Below, in pieces: positions 21,340-30,615 of a DNA stretch of 64,000 nucleotides. The translations under genes were made by a program, and so were the position numbers. The stretch is from Roseateles puraquae (lineage in GTDB: Bacteria > Pseudomonadota > Gammaproteobacteria > Burkholderiales > Burkholderiaceae_C): contig NZ_NISI01000009.1 of NCBI RefSeq assembly GCF_002205845.1, positions 170,051 to 234,050 on the forward strand, in the 5' to 3' direction. Position 1 is the first letter of the stretch; each line of letters opens with the position of its first letter. Under the pieces are notes generated by a model. The model saw nothing but the letters and a program-made list of their open reading frames with translations, ran no database searches and was not told where the DNA came from.

Positions 21340-22611
21340 TCAGGCGAGCGGCAGGATGACTGCGGCCATGCGGGCCGCAGCGCCCCGGTGCGCCTGGGCG
21401 AACGCTGAGCCGCGGCGCGACATCAGCGCCTGTGCGTCGGCATGCTGGCAGAGCTGCACACCGGCATCGATCGCGTGTGACAGGTCTGCGCAGCGTTGGG
21501 CCGCCCCCGCCGCCAAGGCCAGTTCGGTTGCTTCCGCGAAGTTGAAGGTGTGCGGCCCGGCCAGCACCGGGCAGCCGCAAGCGGCGGCCTCGATGAGGTT
21601 CTGCCCGCCCAGCGGCTCGAAGCTGCCGCCCAGCAGGGCCACGCGGGCCAGGCCGTAGTACAGCGGCATTTCGCGCATGGAGTCGCCCAGCCAGACATCC
21701 GCGGCAGCGGCCTGCGGCGGTGGGGCATCTCCCCAGTGGCTGCGCCGAGCCAGGCTGAGGCCGGCGGCGGCCACCAGCCCGGCGACCTCGTCGAAACGCT
21801 GCGGGTGACGCGGCACGATGGCCAGCAGCGGCCGTGGCGCCGGCTGCCGGCGCCAGCAATCGAGCAGGGCGGCCTCTTCGCCTTCGCGGCTGACCGCCAG
21901 CATCAGCACCGGGCGCCCCACCTGTGCTGCCCAGGCCTGGCCCCTTGCGACGAGGGCGGGGTCGACGGCGATGTCGTACTTGAGGTTGCCGGCCACTTCC
22001 ACGCGGGCCGTGCCCATGGCGCGGATGCGCTCGGCGTCGGCCTGTGTCTGGGCCAGCGCCAGCGTGATGCGACGGGCGGCGGGCCGGAGCAGGGCGGCGA
22101 AGCGGCGGCCTTGGCGCAGGCTCTTCTCCGACAGACGCGCATTGGCCAGCACCATCGGTACGCCGGCGCGCTCGCTCTCGCGCTGCAGCACGGGCCAGAC
22201 CTCGGTTTCCATCAGCACGCCCAGCCGAGGGCGCCAGTGGCGCAGGAAGCGGCGCACCGCGCCAGGCGTGTCGTACGGCAGCCAGGCCATGGCATCGCCC
22301 TCACGCAGCAGCGCCTGGGCAGCCTCGCGTCCGGTGGCGGTGGAATGGGTCAGCAAGATGCGCAAGCCCGGCTCCTGCTCGCGTAGCGCGGCAATGAGTG
22401 CGCTGGCGGCCCGGGTCTCGCCCAGCGAGACCGCGTGCACCCACAGGCGCCCGGGCTCAGGGGCAGCGCCCCGGTACCAGGCGAGCCGGCCGCGCAGGTC
22501 TTGCCGGTACAGCGGCTCCTGCGCACCGCGGCGCCACAGGCGCAGCAGGTACAGCGGCGTCAGCAGCCGCAGGGCGGCCGCATACAGGGCCAGGGGCAGG
22601 CCCTCAGGCAT
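21340..22611 (-). CDS. waaA: 3-deoxy-D-manno-octulosonic acid (Kdo) transferase WaaA
   Basis: A 423-residue GT-B glycosyltransferase that adds Kdo to lipid IVA in LPS inner-core synthesis, at the cytoplasmic face of the inner membrane. An N-terminal hydrophobic helix acts as anchor. WVHAVSLGETRAA carries the catalytic glutamate region, and LGGSFEPLGGQNLIEAAACG is the CMP-Kdo-binding part. The start codon overlaps the stop of the upstream TPR gene (TGATG at 22609-22613), so the two are translationally coupled. Confidence 0.95.
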   Translation of the reverse strand: MPEGLPLALYAAALRLLTPLYLLRLWRRGAQEPLYRQDLRGRLAWYRGAAPEPGRLWVHAVSLGETRAASALIAALREQEPGLRILLTHSTATGREAAQALLREGDAMAWLPYDTPGAVRRFLRHWRPRLGVLMETEVWPVLQRESERAGVPMVLANARLSEKSLRQGRRFAALLRPAARRITLALAQTQADAERIRAMGTARVEVAGNLKYDIAVDPALVARGQAWAAQVGRPVLMLAVSREGEEAALLDCWRRQPAPRPLLAIVPRHPQRFDEVAGLVAAAGLSLARRSHWGDAPPPQAAAADVWLGDSMREMPLYYGLARVALLGGSFEPLGGQNLIEAAACGCPVLAGPHTFNFAEATELALAAGAAQRCADLSHAIDAGVQLCQHADAQALMSRRGSAFAQAHRGAAARMAAVILPLA

Positions 22612-23366
22612 CAGGGGCCTTTGCGAGCCAGGTCATGCGCGGCCTTCAGGCGCAGCATCACGGGCTGGTTCAGCTCGCGGCTGACGGGGTTCCACAGCTT
22701 CACTTGCCGGTCGATCTCGGTCTGCAGTCGGGCAGCGGTGGCGGCGTCTCCGGTGGCCAAGGCCCAGATCGAATACTCGGCATGGGCTTCAAAGCTGCCA
22801 AAGCGTTGCACCGCCTGCTCGAAGGCCTCGCGCGCCTGCGCCTGCTCACCGGTGCCGGCCAGGCAGCGAGCCAGCAGCAGGAGCACCTGGTCGGGGCGGT
22901 AGTCCGGGCGGTCGGCCTGCAGTTGCCGCAAATGGGGCAGGGCTTGGTCAAAGCGCTGGCATTCCACATGGGCACGGGCGGCGCCGAAGCGCAGGTCCGG
23001 GTCGCTGGCGAAGGGTCCCTTGAGCGCCGCGTCGTAGCGCTCGGCGGCCTCCTTGGCTTCACCGGCCTGCAGCAGCGCTTCGGCCAGGCGCATCTGGTTC
23101 TGGGCTGATGGGGACACGTCAAAGGCCGCGCGCGCCTCGCGCACGGCCCGGCCCGGGTCCATGGCGCGCGCCGCGGCGCTGACGGCCTTGAACGCACCGC
23201 GCTCCAGGCGGGAATTGGGCAGGTACACGGCGAAGAAGTACACGGCGCTGCCCAGCAGGGGGAAGGCGAACAGGATGAACAGCCAGTAGAGCTGCTGCCC
23301 GCTGCGCACGACGTGCACGGCGCACAGCAGCGCGATCAGGATGTGAAGGCCGCCGATGACGGGCAT
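22611..23366 (-). CDS. Membrane protein with PLD-N-like helices and TPR repeats
   Basis: A 251-residue protein of unknown function. The first 60 residues hold two hydrophobic helices with SGQQLYWLFILFAFPLLGS, which resembles the PLDc_N (cardiolipin-synthase N-terminal) segment. The rest consists of TPR-like helical repeats. The frame is open to 23402, but the ATG at 23366 starts directly before the first membrane helix. Its stop overlaps the waaA start. TPR proteins often act as scaffolds, so a role in envelope assembly is possible but not shown. Confidence 0.75.
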   Translation of the reverse strand: MPVIGGLHILIALLCAVHVVRSGQQLYWLFILFAFPLLGSAVYFFAVYLPNSRLERGAFKAVSAAARAMDPGRAVREARAAFDVSPSAQNQMRLAEALLQAGEAKEAAERYDAALKGPFASDPDLRFGAARAHVECQRFDQALPHLRQLQADRPDYRPDQVLLLLARCLAGTGEQAQAREAFEQAVQRFGSFEAHAEYSIWALATGDAATAARLQTEIDRQVKLWNPVSRELNQPVMLRLKAAHDLARKGP

Positions 23367-23434
23367 GGTGTTTCTCCCTGAAGAAATGGCGCCGTGAGAC
23401 ATGACAACGCGGCTCTGTGGCCGCGTGCGTGTTG

Positions 23435-24832
23435 TCAGTGTCCGGCTGCGAAGGTGGCGTCGGGTTTGACGCGCTTGAGCTGGGCCAGCACGTCATGCTG
23501 GATGCGCTCCAGCGCCTCGGGCGTGTGGCCCTCGAAGCGCAGCACCAGCACCGGCGTGGTGTTGGACGGGCGGATCAGGCCGAAGCCGTCGGCGTACTCG
23601 AAACGCATGCCGTCAATCGTGTTGATCTCCAGCGCGCCGGGCAGGTCGGCCAGCGACACCAGTTCCTTGAGCTTCTTGACGACCTCGTGGTGCTCGCCTT
23701 CGGCGCAGGGCACGTTGATCTCGGGCGTGTTGAAGCTGTTGGGCAAGGCCTTCAGTACGGCGCTCGGGTCCTTGGCGCGCGACAGGATCTCCAGCATGCG
23801 GCCGGCGGTGTACATCGCGTCGTCAAAGCCGTACCAGCGCTCGTTGAAGAAGATGTGGCCCGACAGCTCGCCAGCCAGCGGGGCGCCGGTTTCCTTGAGC
23901 TTGGCCTTGGCCAGGGAATGGCCGGTCATCCACATCAGCGGCTTGCCGCCATGCTTCTTGATCCACGGGGCCAGGCGCTGGGTGCACTTGACGTCGAAGA
24001 TGATCTCGGCACCCTTGTTGCGCTTCAGGATGTCGGCGGCCAGCAGCATGATCTGGCGGTCGGGCATGATCATCTCGCCGTCGGCGGTGACGATGCCGAG
24101 GCGGTCGCCGTCGCCGTCGAAGGCCAGGCCCAGCTCCGCGCCGGTGGCGTGCACGATGCGCTTGAGGTCTTCGAGGTTCTCGGGGCGGCTCGGGTCGGGA
24201 TGGTGGTTGGGGAAGTCACCGTCGACCTTGGAATAGATGTCGATGACGTCGCAGCCCAGCGCGCGCAGGATGGCGGGCGCGGAGGCGCCAGGGATGCCGT
24301 TGCCGCTGTCCACCACCACCTTCATCGGGCGCGCCAGCTTGCAGTCGTTGACGATGCGGGCCGCGTACTCGGCGCCGACGTCCATCTTGGCGACGCGGCC
24401 CTTGCCCTTGGCGTAGTCCTCGGCCTCGATGCGCCGCTTCAAGCCCTGGATCTGCTCCCCGTACACGGCGGCGCCCTTGAGCACCATCTTGAAGCCGTTG
24501 TAATCCTTGGGGTTGTGGCTGCCGGTGACCTGGATGCCCGAGCTGCAGCCGTGCTTGCCGCGCGTGGCAGCCACGTAATAGAGCATCGGCGTGGTGACGG
24601 CACCGATGTCGACGACGTCGAGGCCGGTGGACTTCAGGCCGCGGATGAGGGCTGCCACGAGGCCGGGGCCCGACAGGCGGCCGTCGCGGCCCACGGCCAC
24701 GGCCTTCTCGCCGGCGGCCTTGGCTTCGGTGCCGAAGGCACGGCCCAGGTGCTCGGCAAGTTCCTCGTTCAAGGTCTGGCCGACGACGCCACGAATGTCG
24801 TAGGCCTTGAAGATGGATGCGTGAACCTGCAT
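23435..24832 (-). CDS. Phosphomannomutase/phosphoglucomutase (AlgC/ManB type)
   Basis: A 465-residue alpha-D-phosphohexomutase that interconverts hexose-1- and hexose-6-phosphates for nucleotide-sugar, LPS and exopolysaccharide synthesis. The phosphoserine is S105 in VTGSHNP, the Mg2+ loop is DGDGDRLG, and the C-terminal phosphate-binding loop is RPSNTTP. FKAYDIRG opens the protein as in the family. An in-frame extension to 24931 exists, but the ATG at 24832 matches the conserved start. It is divergent from the LytS-type kinase gene, with 135 bp between. Confidence 0.93.
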   Translation of the reverse strand: MQVHASIFKAYDIRGVVGQTLNEELAEHLGRAFGTEAKAAGEKAVAVGRDGRLSGPGLVAALIRGLKSTGLDVVDIGAVTTPMLYYVAATRGKHGCSSGIQVTGSHNPKDYNGFKMVLKGAAVYGEQIQGLKRRIEAEDYAKGKGRVAKMDVGAEYAARIVNDCKLARPMKVVVDSGNGIPGASAPAILRALGCDVIDIYSKVDGDFPNHHPDPSRPENLEDLKRIVHATGAELGLAFDGDGDRLGIVTADGEMIMPDRQIMLLAADILKRNKGAEIIFDVKCTQRLAPWIKKHGGKPLMWMTGHSLAKAKLKETGAPLAGELSGHIFFNERWYGFDDAMYTAGRMLEILSRAKDPSAVLKALPNSFNTPEINVPCAEGEHHEVVKKLKELVSLADLPGALEINTIDGMRFEYADGFGLIRPSNTTPVLVLRFEGHTPEALERIQHDVLAQLKRVKPDATFAAGH

Positions 24833-24967
24833 GGATGCCTCGGAGTGAACGGGTTTGAAAATCGCGGCGGATTGTAGGCATGCGGGCCTTGTCGATCCGT
24901 CACGCCAGCTGTCGATCCGTCGTTCATCCATGGGGGTGGGGCTGGCCGCTTCCTACACTCCGGCTCC

Positions 24968-26101
24968 ATGACCTTCACCGAAGAATTCGCCCAGGCGCTG
25001 CGCAACCAGCGGGTGCTGATGAAGCACCGGCCGGACCGATTGCGGTTTCGCGTGCTGATCTACTTGACCTGGACGCTGGGCTTCGGCAGCTTTTTTGCGG
25101 TCTTCGCAGGAATCCAGGGGCGGCACCTGGGCACCTTCCGCTGGTGGACGGAGAGCCTGCCCGTCAACATGGTCGTCAGCCTGTGCGTGACGCTGTGCTT
25201 CTTCTTCGGCTATCGCGGCTTCGAGCTGCTGGCGCCGCAGCGTTGGCTGGACGCCATCATGGGCTGGCGCGACTGGCGCACCGGCGTGTTCTATTCGACG
25301 TTCTCGATCTGCATGGCGCTGCTGGGTGTGATCGGGGGCATGTTCGTCATCGATTTCATCTGGGGCATTAACCGCCCGCTGCAGAAGATCCTGGGCAGCA
25401 TCGGCTTCTGGCGCGAGTTCTTCATCATTTCGGGGCTCATCACGATCGGCCTGACCCTGCGCTACCGCGCCCGCTGGAAGCAGGAGCAATTGCAGGCGCG
25501 CGTCACCGAAGCGCAGCTGAAGCTGCTGCAGGGGCAGATCGAGCCGCACTTCCTGTTCAACACGCTGGCCAATGTGCAAAGCCTGATCGACTTCGACCCC
25601 GAGCGGGCCAAGGTCATGCTGGAGCGCTTCACCGACTACCTGCGGGCCAGCCTTGGCCAACTGCGGGGTGACACGACGACGCTGGCCCAGGAGTTCGCGA
25701 TGCTGGAGGCCTACCTCGCACTGATGCAGTTGCGCATGGGCGAGCGGCTGCGCGTCACGCTGGCGCTCCCGCCGGAACTGCGGGACGTCGAACTCCCGCC
25801 GCTGCTGGCCCAGCCGCTGGTCGAAAACGCCATCCACCACGGGCTTGAACCCAAGATCGAAGGGGGCCATGTGCTCGTGTCGGCCCGGCAGCTTGACGGC
25901 CAACTGGTCATCGAGGTGGCCGACGATGGCCAGGGCCTCGACGGCCCGCGCCGCCGCGGCGGCAACGGGGTGGCGCTCGACAACATCCGCGCCCGCCTGA
26001 CGGCCCGCTACGGCACCTCAGCCCGCCTCGAACTGCGGCCCCGCGACGGCGGCGGCACCCTGGCCCTGATCCAATTTCCCCTGTCCACGACGACCCCATG
26101 A
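24968..26101 (+). CDS. LytS/AlgZ-type sensor histidine kinase
   Basis: A 377-residue membrane kinase. About four hydrophobic segments (about 30-48, 65-82, 110-132, 150-164) precede a His_kinase domain with IEPHFLFNTL, the phospho-acceptor being H194. A HATPase domain follows with NAIHHGLEP and DDGQGLDGP. It has no large periplasmic sensor, so it probably senses the membrane. The last 4 bases overlap the response regulator gene (ATGA). This pair resembles AlgZ/AlgR, which controls pili and exopolysaccharide in pseudomonads. Whether it does so here is inference. Confidence 0.92.
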   Translation: MTFTEEFAQALRNQRVLMKHRPDRLRFRVLIYLTWTLGFGSFFAVFAGIQGRHLGTFRWWTESLPVNMVVSLCVTLCFFFGYRGFELLAPQRWLDAIMGWRDWRTGVFYSTFSICMALLGVIGGMFVIDFIWGINRPLQKILGSIGFWREFFIISGLITIGLTLRYRARWKQEQLQARVTEAQLKLLQGQIEPHFLFNTLANVQSLIDFDPERAKVMLERFTDYLRASLGQLRGDTTTLAQEFAMLEAYLALMQLRMGERLRVTLALPPELRDVELPPLLAQPLVENAIHHGLEPKIEGGHVLVSARQLDGQLVIEVADDGQGLDGPRRRGGNGVALDNIRARLTARYGTSARLELRPRDGGGTLALIQFPLSTTTP

Positions 26102-26847
26102 CCACTGCCCTCATCGCCGACGACGAGCCGCATCTCGTCCAGTACCTCAAAGCCCAGCTCGCCCAGGCCTGGCCGGAGTTGCAGGTGATCCGCACCGCGG
26201 CCAACGGGGTCGAGGCGGCTGAAGCCATTGCAGAGCTGGAGCCGGACCTGGCGTTCCTGGACATCCAGATGCCTGGCCTGACTGGCCTGGAGGTGGCCCA
26301 GGGGATCGAAGGCAGCACGCGCGTGGTGTTCGTGACGGCCTACGACCAATACGCCATCGAGGCCTTCGAGGCACGGGCGGTCGACTACCTGCTCAAGCCC
26401 TTGAAGACCGAGCGCCTGGCAGCCTGCGTCGCGCGCCTGCGGCAGGCGGCGCCCGAGAACGACGGAGCGCTCGCCGAGACCCTGCGACGAATCCTGCCCG
26501 CGGCGGGCGCCGGCAACCCGGCGCGGCTGCGCTTCGTGCGTGCCGCCCAGGGCGAGCTGATGCACCAGATCCCGGTGGGTGACGTGCTGTTCTTCCATGC
26601 CGACGACAAATACACGGTCGTGCAGACGGCCACCGCCGAGCACCTGATCCGCACGCCCATCTTCGAGCTCGCCGGCCAGCTCGACCCGGAGCTGTTCTGG
26701 CAGGTGCACCGCTCCACCATCATCAACCTCGACCACCTGGCCGGCACGCGGCGTGACGAGCAGAGCCGCCTGTTCGTGCGGGTGCGCGGGCATGCCCGTG
26801 AACTGCCGGTGAGCCGGGCTTACGTGCACTTGTTCAAGGCCATGTAA
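26098..26847 (+). CDS. LytTR-family response regulator
   Basis: A 249-residue regulator. The receiver domain (1-120) has the acidic pocket DDE (8-10), the phospho-acceptor D55 in AFLDIQMPG, and the conserved lysine in LLKPLK. The LytTR DNA-binding domain occupies about 145-249, with VLFFHADDKYTVV and FWQVHRSTIIN. It is coupled by a 4-base overlap to the upstream LytS-type kinase. Its targets would be direct-repeat sites in promoters, which I did not find. Confidence 0.93.
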   Translation: MTTALIADDEPHLVQYLKAQLAQAWPELQVIRTAANGVEAAEAIAELEPDLAFLDIQMPGLTGLEVAQGIEGSTRVVFVTAYDQYAIEAFEARAVDYLLKPLKTERLAACVARLRQAAPENDGALAETLRRILPAAGAGNPARLRFVRAAQGELMHQIPVGDVLFFHADDKYTVVQTATAEHLIRTPIFELAGQLDPELFWQVHRSTIINLDHLAGTRRDEQSRLFVRVRGHARELPVSRAYVHLFKAM

Positions 26848-26875
26848 AGCGCTGCTGCGGCGGTAGAGTCAGGGC

Positions 26876-27598
26876 ATGCCGCTGGCCCGCCGCACCCTGC
26901 TGATTGCCCCGCTGGCCACGCTGTCGCCTGCCTGGGCCACGACGGAACTGCAGTGGGTGGCCGGCGACCTGCCGCCCTTTGCTTGGGACGCGCCGGGCGG
27001 AGGCCGGGGCTTCGCGCATGATCTGGCCCTGGCCATGGCCGAGCGCCTGGGCCGCAAGGGCAGCGTCGTCTACGTGCCGTGGGCCCGCGCCGTGCGCATG
27101 GCCCAGCAGGGGCCGGGCTACGGCGTGTTCCCGCTCGCCCGCACCCCGGACCGTGAAGCCGCCTTCCAGTGGCTGGTGCCGCTGATGACGGTGCGTTACG
27201 GCCTGTACACCCTGGCCACCGAGTCGCGGCTGAGCCTGCCGGAGCTGCGCCCGATGCGCGTCGGCGTGCTGCGGGGTTCACCCATCGTCGCCAACCTGCG
27301 TGGCGACGGGTTCACGCAGATCGTGGAAGGCAAGGACTACCGCGACCTGTTGCGACTGCTGCGCAATCGCACGCTGGACGTGATCTACGCCGGGACACCG
27401 ATGCTGGAGGCCGCGATGGACCAGTACGACCACGCCCGCATGCTGTTCGCGCTGCAGGCCACGCTGGGCGAGGCGACGCTCTACATGGCGGCGTCCTTGT
27501 CGCTCGACGCGCAAGAGGCGCAGCGTTGGGTGTCGGCCTACCGGCAGCTGGAGAAGGAAGGCGCCGTCAGCCGGCTTCGTCGTCGTTACATCCGCTGA
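26876..27598 (+). CDS. Periplasmic solute-binding protein, SBP_bac_3-like (orphan)
   Basis: A 240-residue exported protein. An N-terminal signal sequence (about 1-21, ending SPAWA) is followed by a type II periplasmic-binding fold with ELQWVAGDLPPFAWD and GRGFAHDLALAMAERLG, as in the amino-acid-binding SBP_bac_3 family. No ABC permease or ATPase lies next to it. It starts 28 bp after the LytTR gene and may be co-transcribed with it. Orphan proteins of this kind in betaproteobacteria often have unknown ligands. Confidence 0.78.
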   Translation: MPLARRTLLIAPLATLSPAWATTELQWVAGDLPPFAWDAPGGGRGFAHDLALAMAERLGRKGSVVYVPWARAVRMAQQGPGYGVFPLARTPDREAAFQWLVPLMTVRYGLYTLATESRLSLPELRPMRVGVLRGSPIVANLRGDGFTQIVEGKDYRDLLRLLRNRTLDVIYAGTPMLEAAMDQYDHARMLFALQATLGEATLYMAASLSLDAQEAQRWVSAYRQLEKEGAVSRLRRRYIR

Positions 27599-27669
27599 GG
27601 TCGGCGGCGCGCGAGGGGCATGTCCGAAAACTGCCAGGATGTGGCACCAGCGCCTCCTAGACTGGCGCC

Positions 27670-29121
27670 ATGTTCACCGACCTGCTGCCCCCCGATGCCG
27701 CCTACGCCGCGCTGCAGGCGCATGACGCGCGCTTCGACGGCCGGCTCTACGTGGGGGTGACTTCCACGGGCATCTACTGCCGTCCGGTCTGCCGCGTGCG
27801 GCTGCCGCGCCGGGAGAACTGCCGCTTCTTCCCGACCGCCGCCCAGGCCGAGGCTGCCGCGTTTCGCCCCTGCATGAAGTGCCGGCCGGAGCTGGCGCCG
27901 CGCGCGCTGCCCTGGACCACGGCCGATGCCTCCCGCACGCTGGCCCAGCAGGCCGCCGCGTGGTTGGATGATTGCGACGACGCCGATGCCAGCGTGGAGG
28001 ACCTCGCGCGCCACCTGGGCATCACGAGCCGCCACTTGCGGCGCATCTTTCAGGCTGAGCATGGGGTGTCGCCGCTGCAGTACCTCCAGACCCGCCGTCT
28101 GCTGCTGGCCAAGGCGCTGCTGACCGACAGCCAGCTGTCGGTGCAGGACGTGGCGTATGCGGCCGGCTTCGCCAGCTTGCGGCGCTTCAATGCTGCGTTT
28201 CTGGCGCACTACCGGCTGCAGCCCACCGCCTTGCGGCGCGTTGGGCGGGATGCCGCCGCACCGGCACCGGCCTCGCGGCTGCGGTTGAGCTATCGCATGC
28301 CCTACGACGTCGACGGTGTGCTGGCCTTCCTGGCACCGCGTGCCGTGGCGGGCGTGGAGGTGGTGACCGCGGGAGCCGTCACGCGCACCGTCTCGGTCAG
28401 CCATGGCGGTACCCGCCATACGGGCTGGCTGCGGGCGGACTTCGATCGGGCCGGTGAAGTCGGGCTGAGCTTGTCGCCGGACTTGTGGCCTGCGGTCGGC
28501 GCCTTGCTGCCGTTGCTGCGGCGCTGGCTCGACGTGGATGCCGACCCCGAGGCCATCGCGGCGGCCCTGGGCGAAGGCGGTGTGCCCGGCCAGCGTTTAC
28601 CGGGCTGCCTGGACCGCTTCGAACTTGCCGTGCGGGCTGTGCTCGGCCAGCAGGTGACGGTGGCCGCGGCCAGGACGCTGGCCGGCCGTTTCGTCGAGCG
28701 CTTCGGTGCCCGGCTGGCGGGCGCACCGCCCGGCTGCGACCGCCTCTTTCCGCCGCCGGAGCGCATCGCGGCGGCCACGCGGGACGAGATCGCGTCGCTC
28801 GGCATCATCGGACGCCGCGCCGAGAGCCTGATCGCACTGGCCCAGGCCTGGCCAACGCTGGCCTTCGCCCGCCGCGAGGGGACGCCTGACGCCGCGGCGG
28901 CCGAGTTGGCGCAGATCCCGGGCATCGGCCCCTGGACCGCCGGCTACATGCTGATGCGCGGCTGGCCCTGGCCCGACGCCTTCCCGCCGGGCGACGTGGT
29001 GCTGCGCAAGGCCCTCAGCGGCGACGGCCCGCCGCTGTCGCCCAAGGCCTACCTGGCCGCTGCCGAGCGCTACCGCCCTTTTCGCAGCTACGCCGTGCTG
29101 CACCTCTGGAGACACGCATGA
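27670..29121 (+). CDS. alkA: Ada N-terminal/AraC/AlkA fusion: DNA-3-methyladenine glycosylase II
   Basis: A 483-residue fusion. Residues 1-80 are the Ada methyl-phosphotriester sensor domain with zinc cysteines C37, C41, C68 and C71. An AraC-type helix-turn-helix follows (about 95-190). The rest is AlkA: N-terminal AlkA domain, helix-hairpin-helix IPGIGPWTAGYM, and the catalytic aspartate in FPPGDVVLRKAL. It would sense methylated DNA phosphates, activate repair genes and excise alkylated bases. The Ada O6-methyltransferase part is missing, but the next gene supplies it, overlapping by 4 bases. Confidence 0.93.
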   Translation: MFTDLLPPDAAYAALQAHDARFDGRLYVGVTSTGIYCRPVCRVRLPRRENCRFFPTAAQAEAAAFRPCMKCRPELAPRALPWTTADASRTLAQQAAAWLDDCDDADASVEDLARHLGITSRHLRRIFQAEHGVSPLQYLQTRRLLLAKALLTDSQLSVQDVAYAAGFASLRRFNAAFLAHYRLQPTALRRVGRDAAAPAPASRLRLSYRMPYDVDGVLAFLAPRAVAGVEVVTAGAVTRTVSVSHGGTRHTGWLRADFDRAGEVGLSLSPDLWPAVGALLPLLRRWLDVDADPEAIAAALGEGGVPGQRLPGCLDRFELAVRAVLGQQVTVAAARTLAGRFVERFGARLAGAPPGCDRLFPPPERIAAATRDEIASLGIIGRRAESLIALAQAWPTLAFARREGTPDAAAAELAQIPGIGPWTAGYMLMRGWPWPDAFPPGDVVLRKALSGDGPPLSPKAYLAAAERYRPFRSYAVLHLWRHA

Positions 29122-29612
29122 CCCCCCAGCATCACATCCTGCAACGGCGCATCGACACCCCGCTCGGGCCCCTGACCGCCACGCGCAGTGCGGCGGGCCT
29201 GTCAGGCCTGTGGTTCGATGACCAGAAGCATCATCCCGGGCCGCTGGCCGTGCCGGTGGATGACGGCAGCGACCCGGTCCTGAGCGCCGCAGCCGTCGCC
29301 TTGGCTGCCTACTTCGCCGGGCAGCCCTACCGCTTGCCGGCGCTGGACCCATCCGGCACCGAGTTCCAGCGCCAGGTCTGGCAGGCCTTGCTGACGATCC
29401 CGGCGGGCCAGCCTGCGAGCTACGGCGAGCTGGCCCAGCGCCTGGGCCGTGCCAGCGCCGCACGTGCCCTGGGCGCAGCCGTCGGCCGCAACCCGATCTC
29501 GGTGCTGGTGCCCTGTCATCGCGTCGTCGGGGCCGATGGTTCTCTGACCGGCTATGCCGGCGGGCTGGCGCGCAAACAGGCGCTGCTGAGCCTGGAAGGG
29601 CGGGGCGCATGA
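29118..29612 (+). CDS. ogt: Methylated-DNA--protein-cysteine methyltransferase
   Basis: A 164-residue suicide enzyme that removes O6-alkyl groups from guanine. The acceptor cysteine is C133 in VPCHRVVG, and RALGAAVGRNP forms the DNA-binding helix and arginine finger. An N-terminal ribonuclease-like domain precedes it. The start overlaps the Ada-AlkA stop (ATGA) and the stop overlaps the EamA gene in the same way. Together with the upstream fusion it reconstitutes the functions of a full Ada protein. Confidence 0.95.
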   Translation: MTPQHHILQRRIDTPLGPLTATRSAAGLSGLWFDDQKHHPGPLAVPVDDGSDPVLSAAAVALAAYFAGQPYRLPALDPSGTEFQRQVWQALLTIPAGQPASYGELAQRLGRASAARALGAAVGRNPISVLVPCHRVVGADGSLTGYAGGLARKQALLSLEGRGA

Positions 29613-30490
29613 GGGCGTTCGACATCGGCGAGCTGGTGCTGCTGGCAGCGCTCTGGGGTGCGTCTTTCCTGTTCATGCGACTGGGCGCTCAGGAATTCGG
29701 GCCGATTGCGCTGGCGGCGGTGCGGGTGGGGCTGGCCAGCGCGATGTTGGTGCCGCTGCTGGCGGCCCGTGGGCAGCTGGGGGAGCTGCGCCAGCATTGG
29801 CGGGGCCTGCTGGTGGTGGGGGCGCTCAACAGCGCGATTCCGTTTGCGCTGTTCTCCTTTGCGGCGCTGTCTATCACGGCGGGGCTCTCCAGCATCGTGA
29901 ACGCCACCACGCCGTTGTGGACGGCCATCGTGGCCTTCGTGTGGATGCGCCAGGGGCTGACGCGCTGGCGCGCGCTGGGTCTCGTGATCGGCTTTGCGGG
30001 CGTGGCCTTCCTGGCCTGGGACAAGGCCAGCTTCAAGCCCGGCGCTGACCACACCGGCTTCTGGGCGGTGCTGGCCTGCGCGGCGGCGACGCTGTGCTAC
30101 GGCATCGCCGCCAACGCGACCAAGCGCTATCTGGCCGGCGTGTCGCCGCTGGCGGTCGCCACCGGCAGCCAGCTCTCCGCGGCGGTGATGCTGGCGGTGC
30201 CGGCGGGTGCGTTGTGGCCGTCCACCTGGCCCGGCGTCACCGCCTGGCTGGCGGCTCTGGCGCTCGCGGGGCTCTGCACGGCCCTGGCCTACATCCTGTA
30301 CTTCCGGCTGATGAGCCGTGTGGGGCCGACGAATGCGGTGTCGGTGACCTTCCTGATTCCGTTGTTCGCGATGCTGTGGGGCGCGCTGTTCCTGCGCGAG
30401 GCCGTCACGGCGCAGATGGTGCTGGGCGGTGGCATCGTCCTGGTCGGGATAGCGCTCGCACTGGGGTTGGTGGGGTCGAAGGCACGTTGA
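29609..30490 (+). CDS. EamA/DMT-superfamily inner membrane transporter
   Basis: A 293-residue protein with about ten membrane helices in two EamA repeats, of the drug/metabolite transporter superfamily (RhaT/YdcZ-like exporters). WGASFLFMRLGAQEFGPIALAAVRV marks the first repeat and AYILYFRLMSRVGPTNAVSVTFL the second. It overlaps ogt by 4 bases, so it is part of the alkylation-repair transcription unit, although a functional link is not evident. The substrate is unknown. Confidence 0.9.
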   Translation: MRAFDIGELVLLAALWGASFLFMRLGAQEFGPIALAAVRVGLASAMLVPLLAARGQLGELRQHWRGLLVVGALNSAIPFALFSFAALSITAGLSSIVNATTPLWTAIVAFVWMRQGLTRWRALGLVIGFAGVAFLAWDKASFKPGADHTGFWAVLACAAATLCYGIAANATKRYLAGVSPLAVATGSQLSAAVMLAVPAGALWPSTWPGVTAWLAALALAGLCTALAYILYFRLMSRVGPTNAVSVTFLIPLFAMLWGALFLREAVTAQMVLGGGIVLVGIALALGLVGSKAR

Positions 30491-30571
30491 TCGGAGGGGG
30501 CCTTCTCTCTGCGGGACTCCCGGGGTGGCGAAGCTGAGCGAACGGTGATAGCGTGCCGCCGCACAACAATT

Positions 30572-30583
30572 GGTAGCGCTACC
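30572..30583. promoter_or_regulatory. LacI-type operator palindrome
   Basis: GGTAGCGCTACC is a perfect 12-bp palindrome with the central CG typical of LacI/GalR-family operators. The surrounding AATTGGTAGCGCTACC resembles operators of carbohydrate-utilisation genes in Gram-negative bacteria. It lies 33 bp upstream of the start of the secreted beta-helix protein gene. No LacI-family gene is in the window. Confidence 0.6.
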
Positions 30584-30615
30584 TGCGAGCGGTGCGCGCG
30601 CCTTCCGGAGACAGC

